From Thalassococcus arenae (GTDB lineage Bacteria; Pseudomonadota; Alphaproteobacteria; Rhodobacterales; Rhodobacteraceae), in contig NZ_JAHRWL010000001.1 in assembly GCF_019104745.1 (NCBI RefSeq), forward strand, positions 1 to 64,000: DNA of 64,000 nt, written 5' to 3'. Positions 26,774 to 35,025 of the stretch are shown piece by piece. A program made the translations under genes and the position numbers. The notes under the pieces were generated by a model. That model was not told where the DNA came from and searched no databases. It saw only the letters and a program-made list of their open reading frames with translations. The number at the start of each line of letters is the position of its first letter. The first letter of the stretch is position 1.

Positions 26774-27585
26774 TGAACCAGATATCCGAATGCATCGCCG
26801 CCGGACCGGTCCTGTCGCCGGGCCGCATCCTTCCACCGACGCTGTGCCCGCTGATCATGGCCGGCGATCCTTCGCTCGATGCCACCCGTGCCTTGCTGCG
26901 CGAATGCGTCCGTCTTGGGGTCGGCATGGTCGAACTGTGCCTGCCCTTCAGGAACGCGTTCACCGATGGACCCGCCTTGATCCGCGCCCATGAGCGGGCC
27001 TTGCGCGACGAAGCGGGGCCGGCGGCGGTGATCCGCATGGCAGCCGAATTCACGGCGGACATCCGCATCATCCTGCTGGCCGACAGCAGCCACACCTTGC
27101 GCCCCTTCGGGTTTGAAAGGCTGTTCACGATGGCGGCCGAGGCGGGCTTTGCCGGTGTGCTTCCCCACGGGCTGCCCCCGGTTCTGTCCCAGCGATTCCA
27201 TTCCGCCGCGCAACTGGCAGGTCTGCCGGTCGTCGGCACGATCTACGCCAACGCGATGCCCGAGACCCGCCAGCAGGTCATCGCGCGGGCGTCGGCCTTC
27301 ATCTACCTGGTGTCGACCTGGGGCCGGTCCGGCGGCGCCGTCGACCCAAGCGACCTGTCTTGCCAGATCGACGCGCTGCGCGCCCACAGTGCCTTGCCGG
27401 TGGCGCTTGGCTTCGGGTTGAAGACGCCCAGTGACGTCGGCCGCGCCTTCCGGGCCGGTTGCGACATCGCGATCGTCGGAAGCGCGGTGTCCGGCGTGAT
27501 CGAGAACGCCCTGGAAACGGGGCAGGATCCGGTGGAACGCGCCGCTCTTTTCATCGCCGACCTGCAAGAGGAGACCCGGCCATGA
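26773..27585 (+). CDS. TrpA-like indole-3-glycerol-phosphate lyase paralogue
   Basis: 270 aa; start overlaps the TrpF-like stop (TGATG). It keeps both catalytic acids of the tryptophan synthase alpha fold: Glu54 in MVELCLPF and Asp65 in TDGP. Other family segments are recognisable but changed: AFIYLVSTWGRSGG and GFGLKTPSDV, with phosphate binding at IVGSAVSG. No TrpB partner is encoded. Stand-alone TrpA homologues can work as lyases that release the heterocycle and glyceraldehyde 3-phosphate (BX1 and IGL in plants). I infer such a lyase role on an indole-like intermediate. Confidence 0.82.
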   Translation: MNQISECIAAGPVLSPGRILPPTLCPLIMAGDPSLDATRALLRECVRLGVGMVELCLPFRNAFTDGPALIRAHERALRDEAGPAAVIRMAAEFTADIRIILLADSSHTLRPFGFERLFTMAAEAGFAGVLPHGLPPVLSQRFHSAAQLAGLPVVGTIYANAMPETRQQVIARASAFIYLVSTWGRSGGAVDPSDLSCQIDALRAHSALPVALGFGLKTPSDVGRAFRAGCDIAIVGSAVSGVIENALETGQDPVERAALFIADLQEETRP

Positions 27586-28442
27586 GCGCGCTGGACCGCC
27601 GTCTGGATACCCGCAACACGGTTCTGACCTATTCCCCGGACGACCGTCCGGGCGCCGCCCGGCTGATCGTCGACAGGGACCATCCGTTCTTTTTCGATCA
27701 TCCCCTCGATCATGTTCCCGGGCTGCTCCTGCTGGAAGGCGCCGTGCAAGCTGCGCAGGATTGCGCGCAAGAGCCGTGTTTCGTCAGCGCGATCCGGGCC
27801 GATCTCATCCGCTACGCCTTTTTCGACGACCCGATCCTGCTGGACACCCGAAGCGAAGACCGCAATGGCCGCCGGCAATGCACCGTCATCCTGACCCAGA
27901 AAGGCAAGCTGTGCGCGCGGATCGAGGTCGAACTGACCCGGCAGGTCTGTCCGGTCCGCGCGCGGCCCATCTGGGATGCCGACCCGGCCCGTGCCCTGCC
28001 GCCCTGTCCCGGTGAACCGCTCAACAAACTGCGGCCCGAAAACGTGCTGATCACCACGCCGGCGTTGGACGACCGACAGGTCGAAGCGCGCCTTCTGCCG
28101 ATGTCCGGCACCTGCCTGTTCGCCGACACGACACAGACCGTGCACCCGCTCTACCTGCTCGAGGCCTTCATGCAGGTTCAGCGCTATCTCAACGCCACAC
28201 AAGATGGCGACCGGCGCATGCGCGACATTCTCACAGGCGTCTCCATCGAGCAGACCGTTCCGCTATCCGACCTGTCAGAGGGCGTTTTCCTGCGCGGCGC
28301 GCGCGCTTTTCTACCCACCGGACCGGGGCGGATGTCGCGGAGCGCGTGGATCTACGCGGCACAGCGCCCGGTCGCCAAATGCACAATCCAGACCGCCCGC
28401 GTGACTGCCCGGTCGAAACCATCCGAAGGAGAGAAAAGCTGA
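27582..28442 (+). CDS. AfsA-type double hotdog protein
   Basis: 286 aa; ATGA overlap with the TrpA-like gene. The first half has FFFDHPLDHVPG at 37-47 followed by LLLLEGAVQAA (Glu52), the signature of the AfsA/ScbA/BarX hotdog repeat. The second half retains a weaker copy, TVHPLYLLEAFMQVQ. In Streptomyces, AfsA condenses a beta-ketoacyl thioester with dihydroxyacetone phosphate to start gamma-butyrolactone synthesis (established). Here it may join a beta-ketoacyl chain from the local ketosynthase to a phosphotriose or another hydroxyl, or act as a dehydratase-like hotdog. AfsA proteins are unusual in this lineage. No AfsA-type receptor gene is nearby. Confidence 0.8.
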   Translation: MSALDRRLDTRNTVLTYSPDDRPGAARLIVDRDHPFFFDHPLDHVPGLLLLEGAVQAAQDCAQEPCFVSAIRADLIRYAFFDDPILLDTRSEDRNGRRQCTVILTQKGKLCARIEVELTRQVCPVRARPIWDADPARALPPCPGEPLNKLRPENVLITTPALDDRQVEARLLPMSGTCLFADTTQTVHPLYLLEAFMQVQRYLNATQDGDRRMRDILTGVSIEQTVPLSDLSEGVFLRGARAFLPTGPGRMSRSAWIYAAQRPVAKCTIQTARVTARSKPSEGEKS

Positions 28443-29749
28443 TGGACCCCGTTCACATCATCGGCGCAGGGGTGTCCGGCCTTGGCGCCGCGCATTACCT
28501 TGCCAAACGCGGCATACCCAGCGTCATCCACGAAACCGGCAGCCATGTCGGCGGCCGCGCCGCCTGCATTCGCCAGGGCGCGCACGCCTTCGAGATCGGC
28601 GGCAAGAACTTTTCCAGCGCCTGGCCACGGTTCAACGCCTTGCTGGACGAATTCGGGATCACCGAATTCGAGGATCAGCATCCGGGATTTCACATCGTTC
28701 TGCGCGACAAGCTGGTGGCGCTGGAGAAATCCAAGACACTGACCGGCGACCTGCGCCTGGCCTCGGCGCTTGGCCCGCGCGGTGCGCTGCAATTCCGCAA
28801 TTTCCTGACCTATGCAAGGCAGAACGCGGATCGGCTGAACTATTCCTCGGGCCTGATCGAAGAGGTCGAACGCCGCTGGGACCACGCCACGATCGACCGA
28901 CACTTCACCGCGCGCCTGAACGAAGGCCCGTTGCGCCTGTTCTCGATCATCATGGGCGGCGCCGAGCCGTCCGAGCTTCACCCGTCGCTGATGATGCTGT
29001 TCGCCTCGGGCTTCGGCAAGGGATCGCACCACGCAGTCGCCGGCGGCATCGGACGGTTCCACGACAGCCTCGCGGCGGGCAAGACGATCCGGTTCGGCGC
29101 CCGCGTCACCCGGATCAAGCTCTTCGACGGTCATGTCTCGGGGATCGAGGTGCAAGACGAAACGGGGACCCGCATGGAACCGGTGCGCCGGGTGATTTCC
29201 GCTGTTCCTGCCCACGTCTTGCGGCAGTTGATAGACCTGCCCGCCTATGGCCGCGTGGCCTTTGACCGGCTGCGCTACTACCCGCTGGCGTTGGTCAACG
29301 CGGTCTACGACGCGCCGGTTTTCCGCGACGGTGTACATTCGATCATGTTCGAACCCGGCGCGCCGCTGGGGCATTGCTCGGCCAACCGCCTGCATTCTCC
29401 GCATCACGTGCGCTACACGCTGTCGGGCAAGGCGGCCCGCGATATCCTCGACCGCTCCGATGCCGAGCTGGTCCGGATCGCCGAGCAGACCTTTTCCAAG
29501 CGGTTGCCGATCAGTGCCAAGCGCCTGCAGGTGCATGTCGCGCGCCATCCGGGCGGGATCTGCGGCTACGCGCCCTATTTCACTGCGGTCAAGCGCGACA
29601 TCCTGCGCGCCGTGGACGGCATCCACGGCTTCGAGATTGCAGGCGACTACCTCGAAGGCCACACGATGGAGGGCTGCCTGACCTCGGCCGACCTTGCGGT
29701 TCAGCGGCTGGTGACTGCGCCGTCACAGAGCAGTGCGGCCGCGGCATGA
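28442..29749 (+). CDS. FAD-dependent amine oxidase/desaturase-like enzyme
   Basis: 435 aa from ATG 28442 (TGATG overlap). The N-terminal FAD motif is IIGAGVSGLGAAHYL with GGRAA shortly after, and the C-terminal FAD-binding segment is GFEIAGDYLEGHTMEGCLTSA. This layout fits the protoporphyrinogen oxidase/phytoene desaturase/flavin amine oxidase superfamily. In this unit it probably oxidises a ring or C-N bond of the pathway intermediate. Substrate unknown. Confidence 0.83.
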   Translation: MDPVHIIGAGVSGLGAAHYLAKRGIPSVIHETGSHVGGRAACIRQGAHAFEIGGKNFSSAWPRFNALLDEFGITEFEDQHPGFHIVLRDKLVALEKSKTLTGDLRLASALGPRGALQFRNFLTYARQNADRLNYSSGLIEEVERRWDHATIDRHFTARLNEGPLRLFSIIMGGAEPSELHPSLMMLFASGFGKGSHHAVAGGIGRFHDSLAAGKTIRFGARVTRIKLFDGHVSGIEVQDETGTRMEPVRRVISAVPAHVLRQLIDLPAYGRVAFDRLRYYPLALVNAVYDAPVFRDGVHSIMFEPGAPLGHCSANRLHSPHHVRYTLSGKAARDILDRSDAELVRIAEQTFSKRLPISAKRLQVHVARHPGGICGYAPYFTAVKRDILRAVDGIHGFEIAGDYLEGHTMEGCLTSADLAVQRLVTAPSQSSAAAA

Positions 29750-30897
29750 CCGGTATCGATCATCGCGCGGTGATCTGGGCCGCGGGCGCTTGCGGCGTCA
29801 TGAGCGGCGCGGCCATCGCCCCGGCGATCCCGGCCATCGACCTGGCGCTGTCCGGTGCGGTGGGGGGCGGGTTCTGGGGGCGCCTGGCGCTCGTCCTGCC
29901 GGCGATCGTGATCATGGGTCTGGGCCCGTGGATCGGACGTCGGACAGCGGGTCTCGATCAGCGCAGGGGCTTTGCCGCCGCCCTTTGTGCCCTGGCTGGA
30001 TTCGGGGTGCTGGGCGGGCTGGCCACAAGCCATGGTTGGCTGCTGGCCAGCAGGATCGGCCTGGGTGTGTCGACGGCCGCGGTGCTGTGTTTCGCCACTG
30101 CCGCGTTGGCAACGCTGTTCCGGGGACCGGAACGTGCGCAAGTGATCGATCGCCAATCCGCGATCAACACGTTGGGCGGCGTGGTGTTCGTGCTGGCCGG
30201 CGGCGTTCTGGCCCAGTTGGGTTGGCGCGTTCCGTTCCTGCTGTATCTGCTGGCCCTGCCCGTGGCCTGGCAAGCGGCGCGGATGGCCTGGCCGGCGCCC
30301 ACTGCCCTGCCCGACAAGCGGCCCGATCTGGCGGCGATCCGTGCGCCGATCGTGACGCTGGGTGTCGCGATGACCGCGTTCTATCTCGTTCCCGTCCAGG
30401 CGCCTTTCATGCCGGCGTTGAGCGGCTTTCCTTCGTTGGCCGGGTTGACCATCGCCAGCGCCACGCTGATCGGCGGGCTGGTGTCGTGGAACAGCGGCGG
30501 GCTGAGGCAGGCGGCGTCGGACCGTGTGGTCGAGGCCGGCGGCCTGGCACTGTTGCTGCTGGGTTTGCTCGAATTCGGGCTTGGCACCTCGGTTCCCGCG
30601 CTTCTGCTGGCCGCGGGCATGATCGGGGCGGGTTTCGGCGCGCTTCTGCCGCTGACGGTGCAACGCATCCTTGCACAATGCGGACCCGACACCGCCCATG
30701 CCGCCGCGGGGTTGATCGCCTCGGCGCTCTATGCCGGTCAGGTCGGTGCATCGGCACTGGCCTTCGGCTTTGGCATCGGCGGGCCTCGGCTGCCGTTCCT
30801 GATCGCCGCCGCCGGGCTGGGTCTCGGGCTCTTTCTCTGGGTCAACCGGCAGCAGCTTGGTCCCTGGCGGCACTGGATCGTCGAACACATGGCCTGA
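29746..30897 (+). CDS. MFS transporter
   Basis: 383 aa from ATG 29746 (ATGA overlap with the flavoenzyme). About eleven or twelve hydrophobic helices, with a short cytoplasmic loop GRRTAGLDQRRG after helix 2 resembling the MFS loop 2-3 signature. It resembles drug or sugar efflux carriers and, as the last gene of the biosynthetic unit, most likely exports the product or an intermediate, or gives self-protection (inference). A strong hairpin follows. Confidence 0.8.
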   Translation: MTGIDHRAVIWAAGACGVMSGAAIAPAIPAIDLALSGAVGGGFWGRLALVLPAIVIMGLGPWIGRRTAGLDQRRGFAAALCALAGFGVLGGLATSHGWLLASRIGLGVSTAAVLCFATAALATLFRGPERAQVIDRQSAINTLGGVVFVLAGGVLAQLGWRVPFLLYLLALPVAWQAARMAWPAPTALPDKRPDLAAIRAPIVTLGVAMTAFYLVPVQAPFMPALSGFPSLAGLTIASATLIGGLVSWNSGGLRQAASDRVVEAGGLALLLLGLLEFGLGTSVPALLLAAGMIGAGFGALLPLTVQRILAQCGPDTAHAAAGLIASALYAGQVGASALAFGFGIGGPRLPFLIAAAGLGLGLFLWVNRQQLGPWRHWIVEHMA

Positions 30898-30920
30898 CCG
30901 GACAGTTTCGGACAAACATC

Positions 30921-30951
30921 GAAGGGCCCGGCAAATCCTGCCGGGCCCTTC
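30921..30951. terminator. Bidirectional terminator hairpin
   Basis: GAAGGGCCCGGCA (30921-30933) and TGCCGGGCCCTTC (30939-30951) form a perfect 13-bp stem with a 5-base loop between the convergent MFS gene and the degenerate receiver gene. It likely ends both large transcripts. Confidence 0.8.
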
Positions 30952-30967
30952 GGTGTTCCCGGAACGT

Positions 30968-31393
30968 TCAGACCAGAGTCGACCCGGCCGGAAACAGCTT
31001 GCGCCAGGCGATCGTGCGCAGCGTCCTGAGAAGGCCGTCGATCCGCAGGGGTTGTAGAATGAAATGATCGGCGCCGCATTCCAGCAGATCGATCCCGCTG
31101 TCGCGGGTGGCGTCGTTCAGGACGGCGACCACCGGGGTCACTCGGTTGCCGAGACGCAGATCCTCGCAAAACGACAAGGCGGCGGGCACGGGCAGGCTGT
31201 CCATCAGAACGAAGGCCGACGCGAGCGACCAGTCGCTGAGGTTCAGCGCTTCGCGATGGCCGGTAACGAGGATCGGCAGATAACCACGACGGCTCAGGCA
31301 CTGGAACAGTACCAAACCCGGCCTTTCGGGCGTTCCGTATATCGCGATGGTTTCTCCCCCGACCGGCGGGGGGACCGGAATGGAGGATCTCAA
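30968..31393 (-). CDS. Degenerate response-regulator receiver protein
   Basis: 141 aa from a TTG start at 31393 that overlaps the TrpC-like stop (TTGA). No output domain. The fold resembles a CheY receiver: FVLMDSLP (phospho-acceptor-like Asp65), VVAVLNDAT where the conserved Thr/Ser is Asn, and GADHFILQPL where the conserved Lys is Gln114. The N-terminal acidic pocket is missing. It therefore looks like a pseudo-receiver that does not follow normal phosphorylation. Alternative starts would run into the TrpC-like gene. It may be a protein-protein regulator of the operon or of the two-component pair (inference). Confidence 0.65.
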   Translation of the reverse strand: MRSSIPVPPPVGGETIAIYGTPERPGLVLFQCLSRRGYLPILVTGHREALNLSDWSLASAFVLMDSLPVPAALSFCEDLRLGNRVTPVVAVLNDATRDSGIDLLECGADHFILQPLRIDGLLRTLRTIAWRKLFPAGSTLV

Positions 31394-32097
31394 GCCGGAA
31401 CCGCCCTGCTGTTCGTTGCCTGCAGGAACCGCCGCACGGTCATCCCGACCGGGTCGGGTCCGGACAAAAGCGCCGTGCCGACGAGAACGCCGTCGAAACC
31501 GGCGGCCATGGCACGCTCGACGTCGGAGGGTTTCATGAAGCCAGAGGCGCTGACCAGCAGACCGGCATGACGGCTGCGCGCGAGAGAAAACAACTCTTCG
31601 CTTTGCTCGACCCCGCCATCGTCGGTTTCCTTGCCGCGGATGTTGCGGTTGTTGATTGCCAGGATCGCGCCATCCGGCAGGCTCAGCCCGTCGAGTTCGC
31701 GTGCGCTGGCGGCCTCGACGAAGGGGGTCAGGCCCAGGCAAAGCGCGGCATCGGCCAGCCGCACCAGGTCGGCCCGGCGCAGGAGCGTACAGGTCAGCAG
31801 CACCGCCGCGGCCCCGGCCGCGCGGCTTTCCTCGAGATGTCTTTGCGACGTGATGAAATCCTTGCGCAGCACCGGCAGACCGGTGGCCGCCATCTCGGCG
31901 ATCATCGCCGGGTCGCCGCCGTGCCAGGCGCCGGTGGTTACCGACAGGCAGCCCACCCCCGCCGCGGCGTAGTCGCGCGCAATATCGGCAACGCGCCGAC
32001 CCGCCAGAAGCGGGCCGGTCTTGGGCGAGTGTGGTTTGATTTCGGCGATCAGCGGGGCTGCAGCATTCGCCAGCGCATCGTGAAACGACGGGCTCAT
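31390..32097 (-). CDS. TrpC-like indole-3-glycerol-phosphate synthase paralogue
   Basis: 235 aa from ATG 32097 (ATGA overlap with the TrpD-like gene). Catalytic positions of TrpC are mostly kept: IAEIKPHSP (Glu19, Lys21), VLRKDF (Lys79), FVEAAS (Glu128) and INNRNI (Asn149/150). In the final SES(G) motif the Glu is Ala184 (VSASGF), and FxGS reads WHGGDP. TrpC closes the pyrrole ring of indole from a phosphoribulosyl amine with loss of CO2. The Glu-to-Ala change suggests a different substrate or step order. Shorter than typical TrpC (about 255-270 aa) at the N-terminus, which is common in stand-alone forms. Confidence 0.83.
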   Translation of the reverse strand: MSPSFHDALANAAAPLIAEIKPHSPKTGPLLAGRRVADIARDYAAAGVGCLSVTTGAWHGGDPAMIAEMAATGLPVLRKDFITSQRHLEESRAAGAAAVLLTCTLLRRADLVRLADAALCLGLTPFVEAASARELDGLSLPDGAILAINNRNIRGKETDDGGVEQSEELFSLARSRHAGLLVSASGFMKPSDVERAMAAGFDGVLVGTALLSGPDPVGMTVRRFLQATNSRAVPA

Positions 32098-33137
32098 GCC
32101 ACGCACTCCACCCTGGGGGCTTGCTGTTTCAGGAAGGCGCGGGCCTGTTCCAGCTTGGCGTAGGGCGCACCATCGGCCAGGCAGGTCAGTGCCAGCTGCG
32201 TTCCGGCTGCAAGGTCGGGCGCAGCACCGCCCGCATAAAGCGCGGCGCCGGCGTTCAAAGCGACGGTCTGGGTGGCCACCACCCCCGCCTTGCCTTTCAG
32301 CAGCGCGGTCATCAATGCGATGTTGGTCTGCAGGTCGCCACCGGCCAACGCATCCGGGGTTCCGGGTTGCAGGTCCAGTTCGCGCGGGTCCAGCAACGAC
32401 GGGCTGGGCCTGTTGCTCCACTGGCAGGTGTTGGGGCAGATGCTGAGCAACTCGTCGACGCCCAAATGCGCGTGCACCACGAGCGCGGGAATATCCAGAG
32501 AGGCCGCAACCCCGTGAATTTGCCGAAACAGCGTCGGCGTCGCGGTCCCGATCACGTGCGCGCGCATCCGGTAGGGTGATATGAGCGGACCAAGCGCGTT
32601 CACGAAACGCCCGATCACCTTGAAGTTCAGCGGCATCGCCGCGATCGCCAGCCTTTTGCAGATGGGTGCGTACCGGCCCTGCGCCGCAAAGGCCAGTCCG
32701 GTTTCGGCGAGCATGGCATCGGTCACGTCATCCGACTTGGCGCCAGACAGGCCGAGCGCGTTCAGAATGTCACCCGATCCCACCGAAGACGAATAGGCCG
32801 ACGACCCGGACTTCAGGACCTGTCCACCGGCGGCCGCGACGACGAAAGCCGCGCTGGTCGAGATGTTGAAGGTGGATATCCCGCCACCGGTTCCGACGAT
32901 GTTCACCGCCTGCCGCGCCGAGCGCAGCGCGACCGGCGGCGCGCTGTCGCGCACATATTGCACGAAGCTGCGCATGAGGCCGGTATCCGATGGTCGGGCC
33001 GAAAGCGCGGCCAGCACGGCCACGGTTTCGGCCCGGGGGCGAAGACCCTCGTCGGTTGCCCGCCAATACGCGCGCATCTGCTCTTCGGTCGGTATCTGGC
33101 CCGCGATCAGATGCGCGGCGGTGCGTTCCGGCGTCAT
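32094..33137 (-). CDS. TrpD-like phosphoribosyltransferase paralogue
   Basis: 347 aa from ATG 33137 (AAGGAG eight bases upstream; a GTG nine bases earlier is possible). The PRPP loop is recognisable but altered: VGTGGG (82-86) where TrpD has GTGGD, then TFNIST. The anthranilate-contacting KHGNRS motif reads KSGSSA (109-114), and the conserved VRxxLGxRT Arg segment is not recognisable. The DE metal pair is retained in VDELL. TrpD transfers phosphoribose from PRPP to the amine of anthranilate. Loss of the anthranilate-binding residues argues for another amine acceptor. It forms an overlapping pair with the TrpC-like gene. Confidence 0.83.
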   Translation of the reverse strand: MTPERTAAHLIAGQIPTEEQMRAYWRATDEGLRPRAETVAVLAALSARPSDTGLMRSFVQYVRDSAPPVALRSARQAVNIVGTGGGISTFNISTSAAFVVAAAGGQVLKSGSSAYSSSVGSGDILNALGLSGAKSDDVTDAMLAETGLAFAAQGRYAPICKRLAIAAMPLNFKVIGRFVNALGPLISPYRMRAHVIGTATPTLFRQIHGVAASLDIPALVVHAHLGVDELLSICPNTCQWSNRPSPSLLDPRELDLQPGTPDALAGGDLQTNIALMTALLKGKAGVVATQTVALNAGAALYAGGAAPDLAAGTQLALTCLADGAPYAKLEQARAFLKQQAPRVECVA

Positions 33138-33169
33138 GGTCTTCACTCCTTTGATGATCGGGCCTGCCG

Positions 33170-33427
33170 TCAGGCGGCTGCAGCCGCGTCGCGCTTGGAC
33201 GCAACCAAGGCTTCGATCTGTCCGATGCTGCGATAGAGATCGGCATCCAGCTCGTCGGGCGTGATGGTCAGGTCGTATTCGCCTTCGAGAAAAGCGATCA
33301 GCTTGAGCACGCCCAGGCTGTCGACGATGCCGGTCTCGATCAGGTCGAGATCGGGGGTCAGCCGGTCGGCGGGGATGTCCAGCGCGAATTCCTCGGCGAT
33401 GAAGATGCGCAAGGCTTGGAATGACAT
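33170..33427 (-). CDS. Peptidyl/acyl carrier protein
   Basis: 85 aa with the phosphopantetheine site GIVDSLGV (Ser37) and the usual four-helix pattern, including LKLIAFLEGEYDLTI. Stand-alone carrier proteins of this size with ETGIVDSLG motifs accompany prolyl-AMP ligases (PltL, RedO, PigG). SD GGAGA precedes the ATG. It sits directly after the adenylation gene, so I infer it carries the amino acid while the dehydrogenase aromatises it and perhaps during ketosynthase extension, since no other carrier is encoded nearby. Confidence 0.85.
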   Translation of the reverse strand: MSFQALRIFIAEEFALDIPADRLTPDLDLIETGIVDSLGVLKLIAFLEGEYDLTITPDELDADLYRSIGQIEALVASKRDAAAAA

Positions 33428-33473
33428 GGGGTGGTCTCCTTGTGAAAAGATATTGGTCTGTCTGGGAATGCCG

Positions 33474-35009
33474 TCATGCGGCGGCGGGGTCGCAGTTCTG
33501 CGCCAGAAGACGCCTGCAGGCTTTCCCGTTGGAGTTCCGCGGAACCGCCAGCAGGGAAATCGTGAAATTGCGGGGGATCGCGGCGGCAGGAAGCGTTTTC
33601 ATCAGGTGCAGACGCAGATCGAGGCTGTTCAGTTCGTCCGACTGGGTGGTCACCCAGGCGTTCAGAACCGTCCCGTCGCCCGAGCGCGTGACGAAGCACA
33701 GCGCCTCGTCGACGCCGGGATAGGCGGCCAGCGCCTGGTCGACTTCGTTCAGGTCGACGCGCACACCGCTCAGTTTGACCACGGTGTCGATCCGTCCGAC
33801 GAAGTGGATCATCCCCGCGGCGTCGCGCCGTACCAGATCACCCGAGCGGTAGTATTGCCGTCCGTTCAGACAAACCAGCGCGCGTGCCGTCAATTCCGGG
33901 TCGGAGTAGCCCCGCATCATCGTCGGGCAATGCACCCACAATTCGCCCTCGCCCGCGCCGATGATTTCCCGGTCCTCGGCGTCGACCAGCAGGAAGTCGA
34001 CGTAAGGCAGCTTGCGGCCCAGCGGCAGCGGGTCCGGAGTGGCTTGGCGCGGCACCTCGTAAAAGAAGGTGTCGTTGGTTTCGGTGCAGCCGTAGATGTT
34101 CAGGAACCGCGCATTGGGGAATATCGCGAACAGCCGCTTCAGCACGCGGGCGGGCATCGGTTCGCCGGCGAACAACACGCAGCGCATCCACGGCATGACC
34201 TGGTCGCCGGCGCTTTCGGCCAGCAGTTTCAGTGCCGACGGTGCCGAATGCCACACGGTCACGCCGGCCTGTTCCATCAACTGGCACAGCCTCGCGCCGT
34301 TGCGCGCGGTGCGGGCATCGGCCAACACGAGGCCGGCCCCGGCCATCAGCGTGGCATAGATGTCGAGAAAGGACAGATCGAAGGCGAAGGGCGCGTGGCT
34401 GAGCACGCAATCGTCGATGCGCAGGCTCAGTTCCTCGACCACCCAATCCTGGAACAGGTTCAACGCATGCGCCTCGATCTCGACCCGCTTGGGCTTGCCG
34501 GTGGAGCCGGACGTATGCAACAGCGCGGCCAGATCCTGTTGCGCGACCGCGACGGGGCGGATCGGCGTCGAGAATTCCCGCTCGGGCATGCAGGACAGAT
34601 CGACCAGGGGGATCTGTTGCGCGCGTGCCCAGGGCGCGATCATGTCATGGGTGCTGGCATCGACGATCACAGCGCCGGGCTGCAGATCGTCGAGAATCGT
34701 CGTCAGCCGGGCAACCGGGTGCGTCGGATCCAAGGGCGCATAGGCTTGGCCGGTGCTCAGCACCGCCAGCACCGCGGCCAGGCAATCGGGGCTCTTGGCG
34801 GCGCAGATCGCAATGCTTTCCTCGGCCTTCCGCCCCGGTCCGGGCAGGCGTTCGCGGATCAGGTCGGACCGGTCCAGAAGCGCTGAATAGGTCATGGCAC
34901 TGCCATCCGAGCCGTGCACCACGGCGTGCGGCATGTGGCGCATTTCCGCGCGCAGACGGCGATAGAACGCGTGGGTGCCGTGGATGTCGAAGGTGTTCTT
35001 CTGCAACAT
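33474..35009 (-). CDS. Stand-alone adenylation enzyme, prolyl-AMP-ligase-like
   Basis: 511 aa from ATG 35009 (GAGGA upstream). NRPS A-domain cores are visible: A3 HTSGSTGKPK (about 160), A4 FAFDLSFLD, A5 NIYGCTETND (about 303), A7 YRSGDLV (about 385), A8 VKLSGVRVD and A10 NSNGK (about 493). Context with a carrier protein and dehydrogenase matches PltF/RedM/PigI enzymes that activate L-proline. Hand alignment of pocket residues gives D-L-L-H-L-A-I-D-T-K. It agrees with the pyrrole-type prolyl code I remember at 235, 236, 239, 299 and 301 but has Asp at 330 where those have Val. That suggests a proline analogue with a positive group. Confidence 0.83.
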   Translation of the reverse strand: MLQKNTFDIHGTHAFYRRLRAEMRHMPHAVVHGSDGSAMTYSALLDRSDLIRERLPGPGRKAEESIAICAAKSPDCLAAVLAVLSTGQAYAPLDPTHPVARLTTILDDLQPGAVIVDASTHDMIAPWARAQQIPLVDLSCMPEREFSTPIRPVAVAQQDLAALLHTSGSTGKPKRVEIEAHALNLFQDWVVEELSLRIDDCVLSHAPFAFDLSFLDIYATLMAGAGLVLADARTARNGARLCQLMEQAGVTVWHSAPSALKLLAESAGDQVMPWMRCVLFAGEPMPARVLKRLFAIFPNARFLNIYGCTETNDTFFYEVPRQATPDPLPLGRKLPYVDFLLVDAEDREIIGAGEGELWVHCPTMMRGYSDPELTARALVCLNGRQYYRSGDLVRRDAAGMIHFVGRIDTVVKLSGVRVDLNEVDQALAAYPGVDEALCFVTRSGDGTVLNAWVTTQSDELNSLDLRLHLMKTLPAAAIPRNFTISLLAVPRNSNGKACRRLLAQNCDPAAA

Positions 35010-35025
35010 GGGTCGGGTCCTCGGG

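Noticed and set aside
26108-33137. Ordinary tryptophan operon
   Set aside because: trpB, trpE and trpG are missing, the genes are split between two convergent units with AfsA, A/PCP and KS genes, and key TrpD and TrpC residues are changed.
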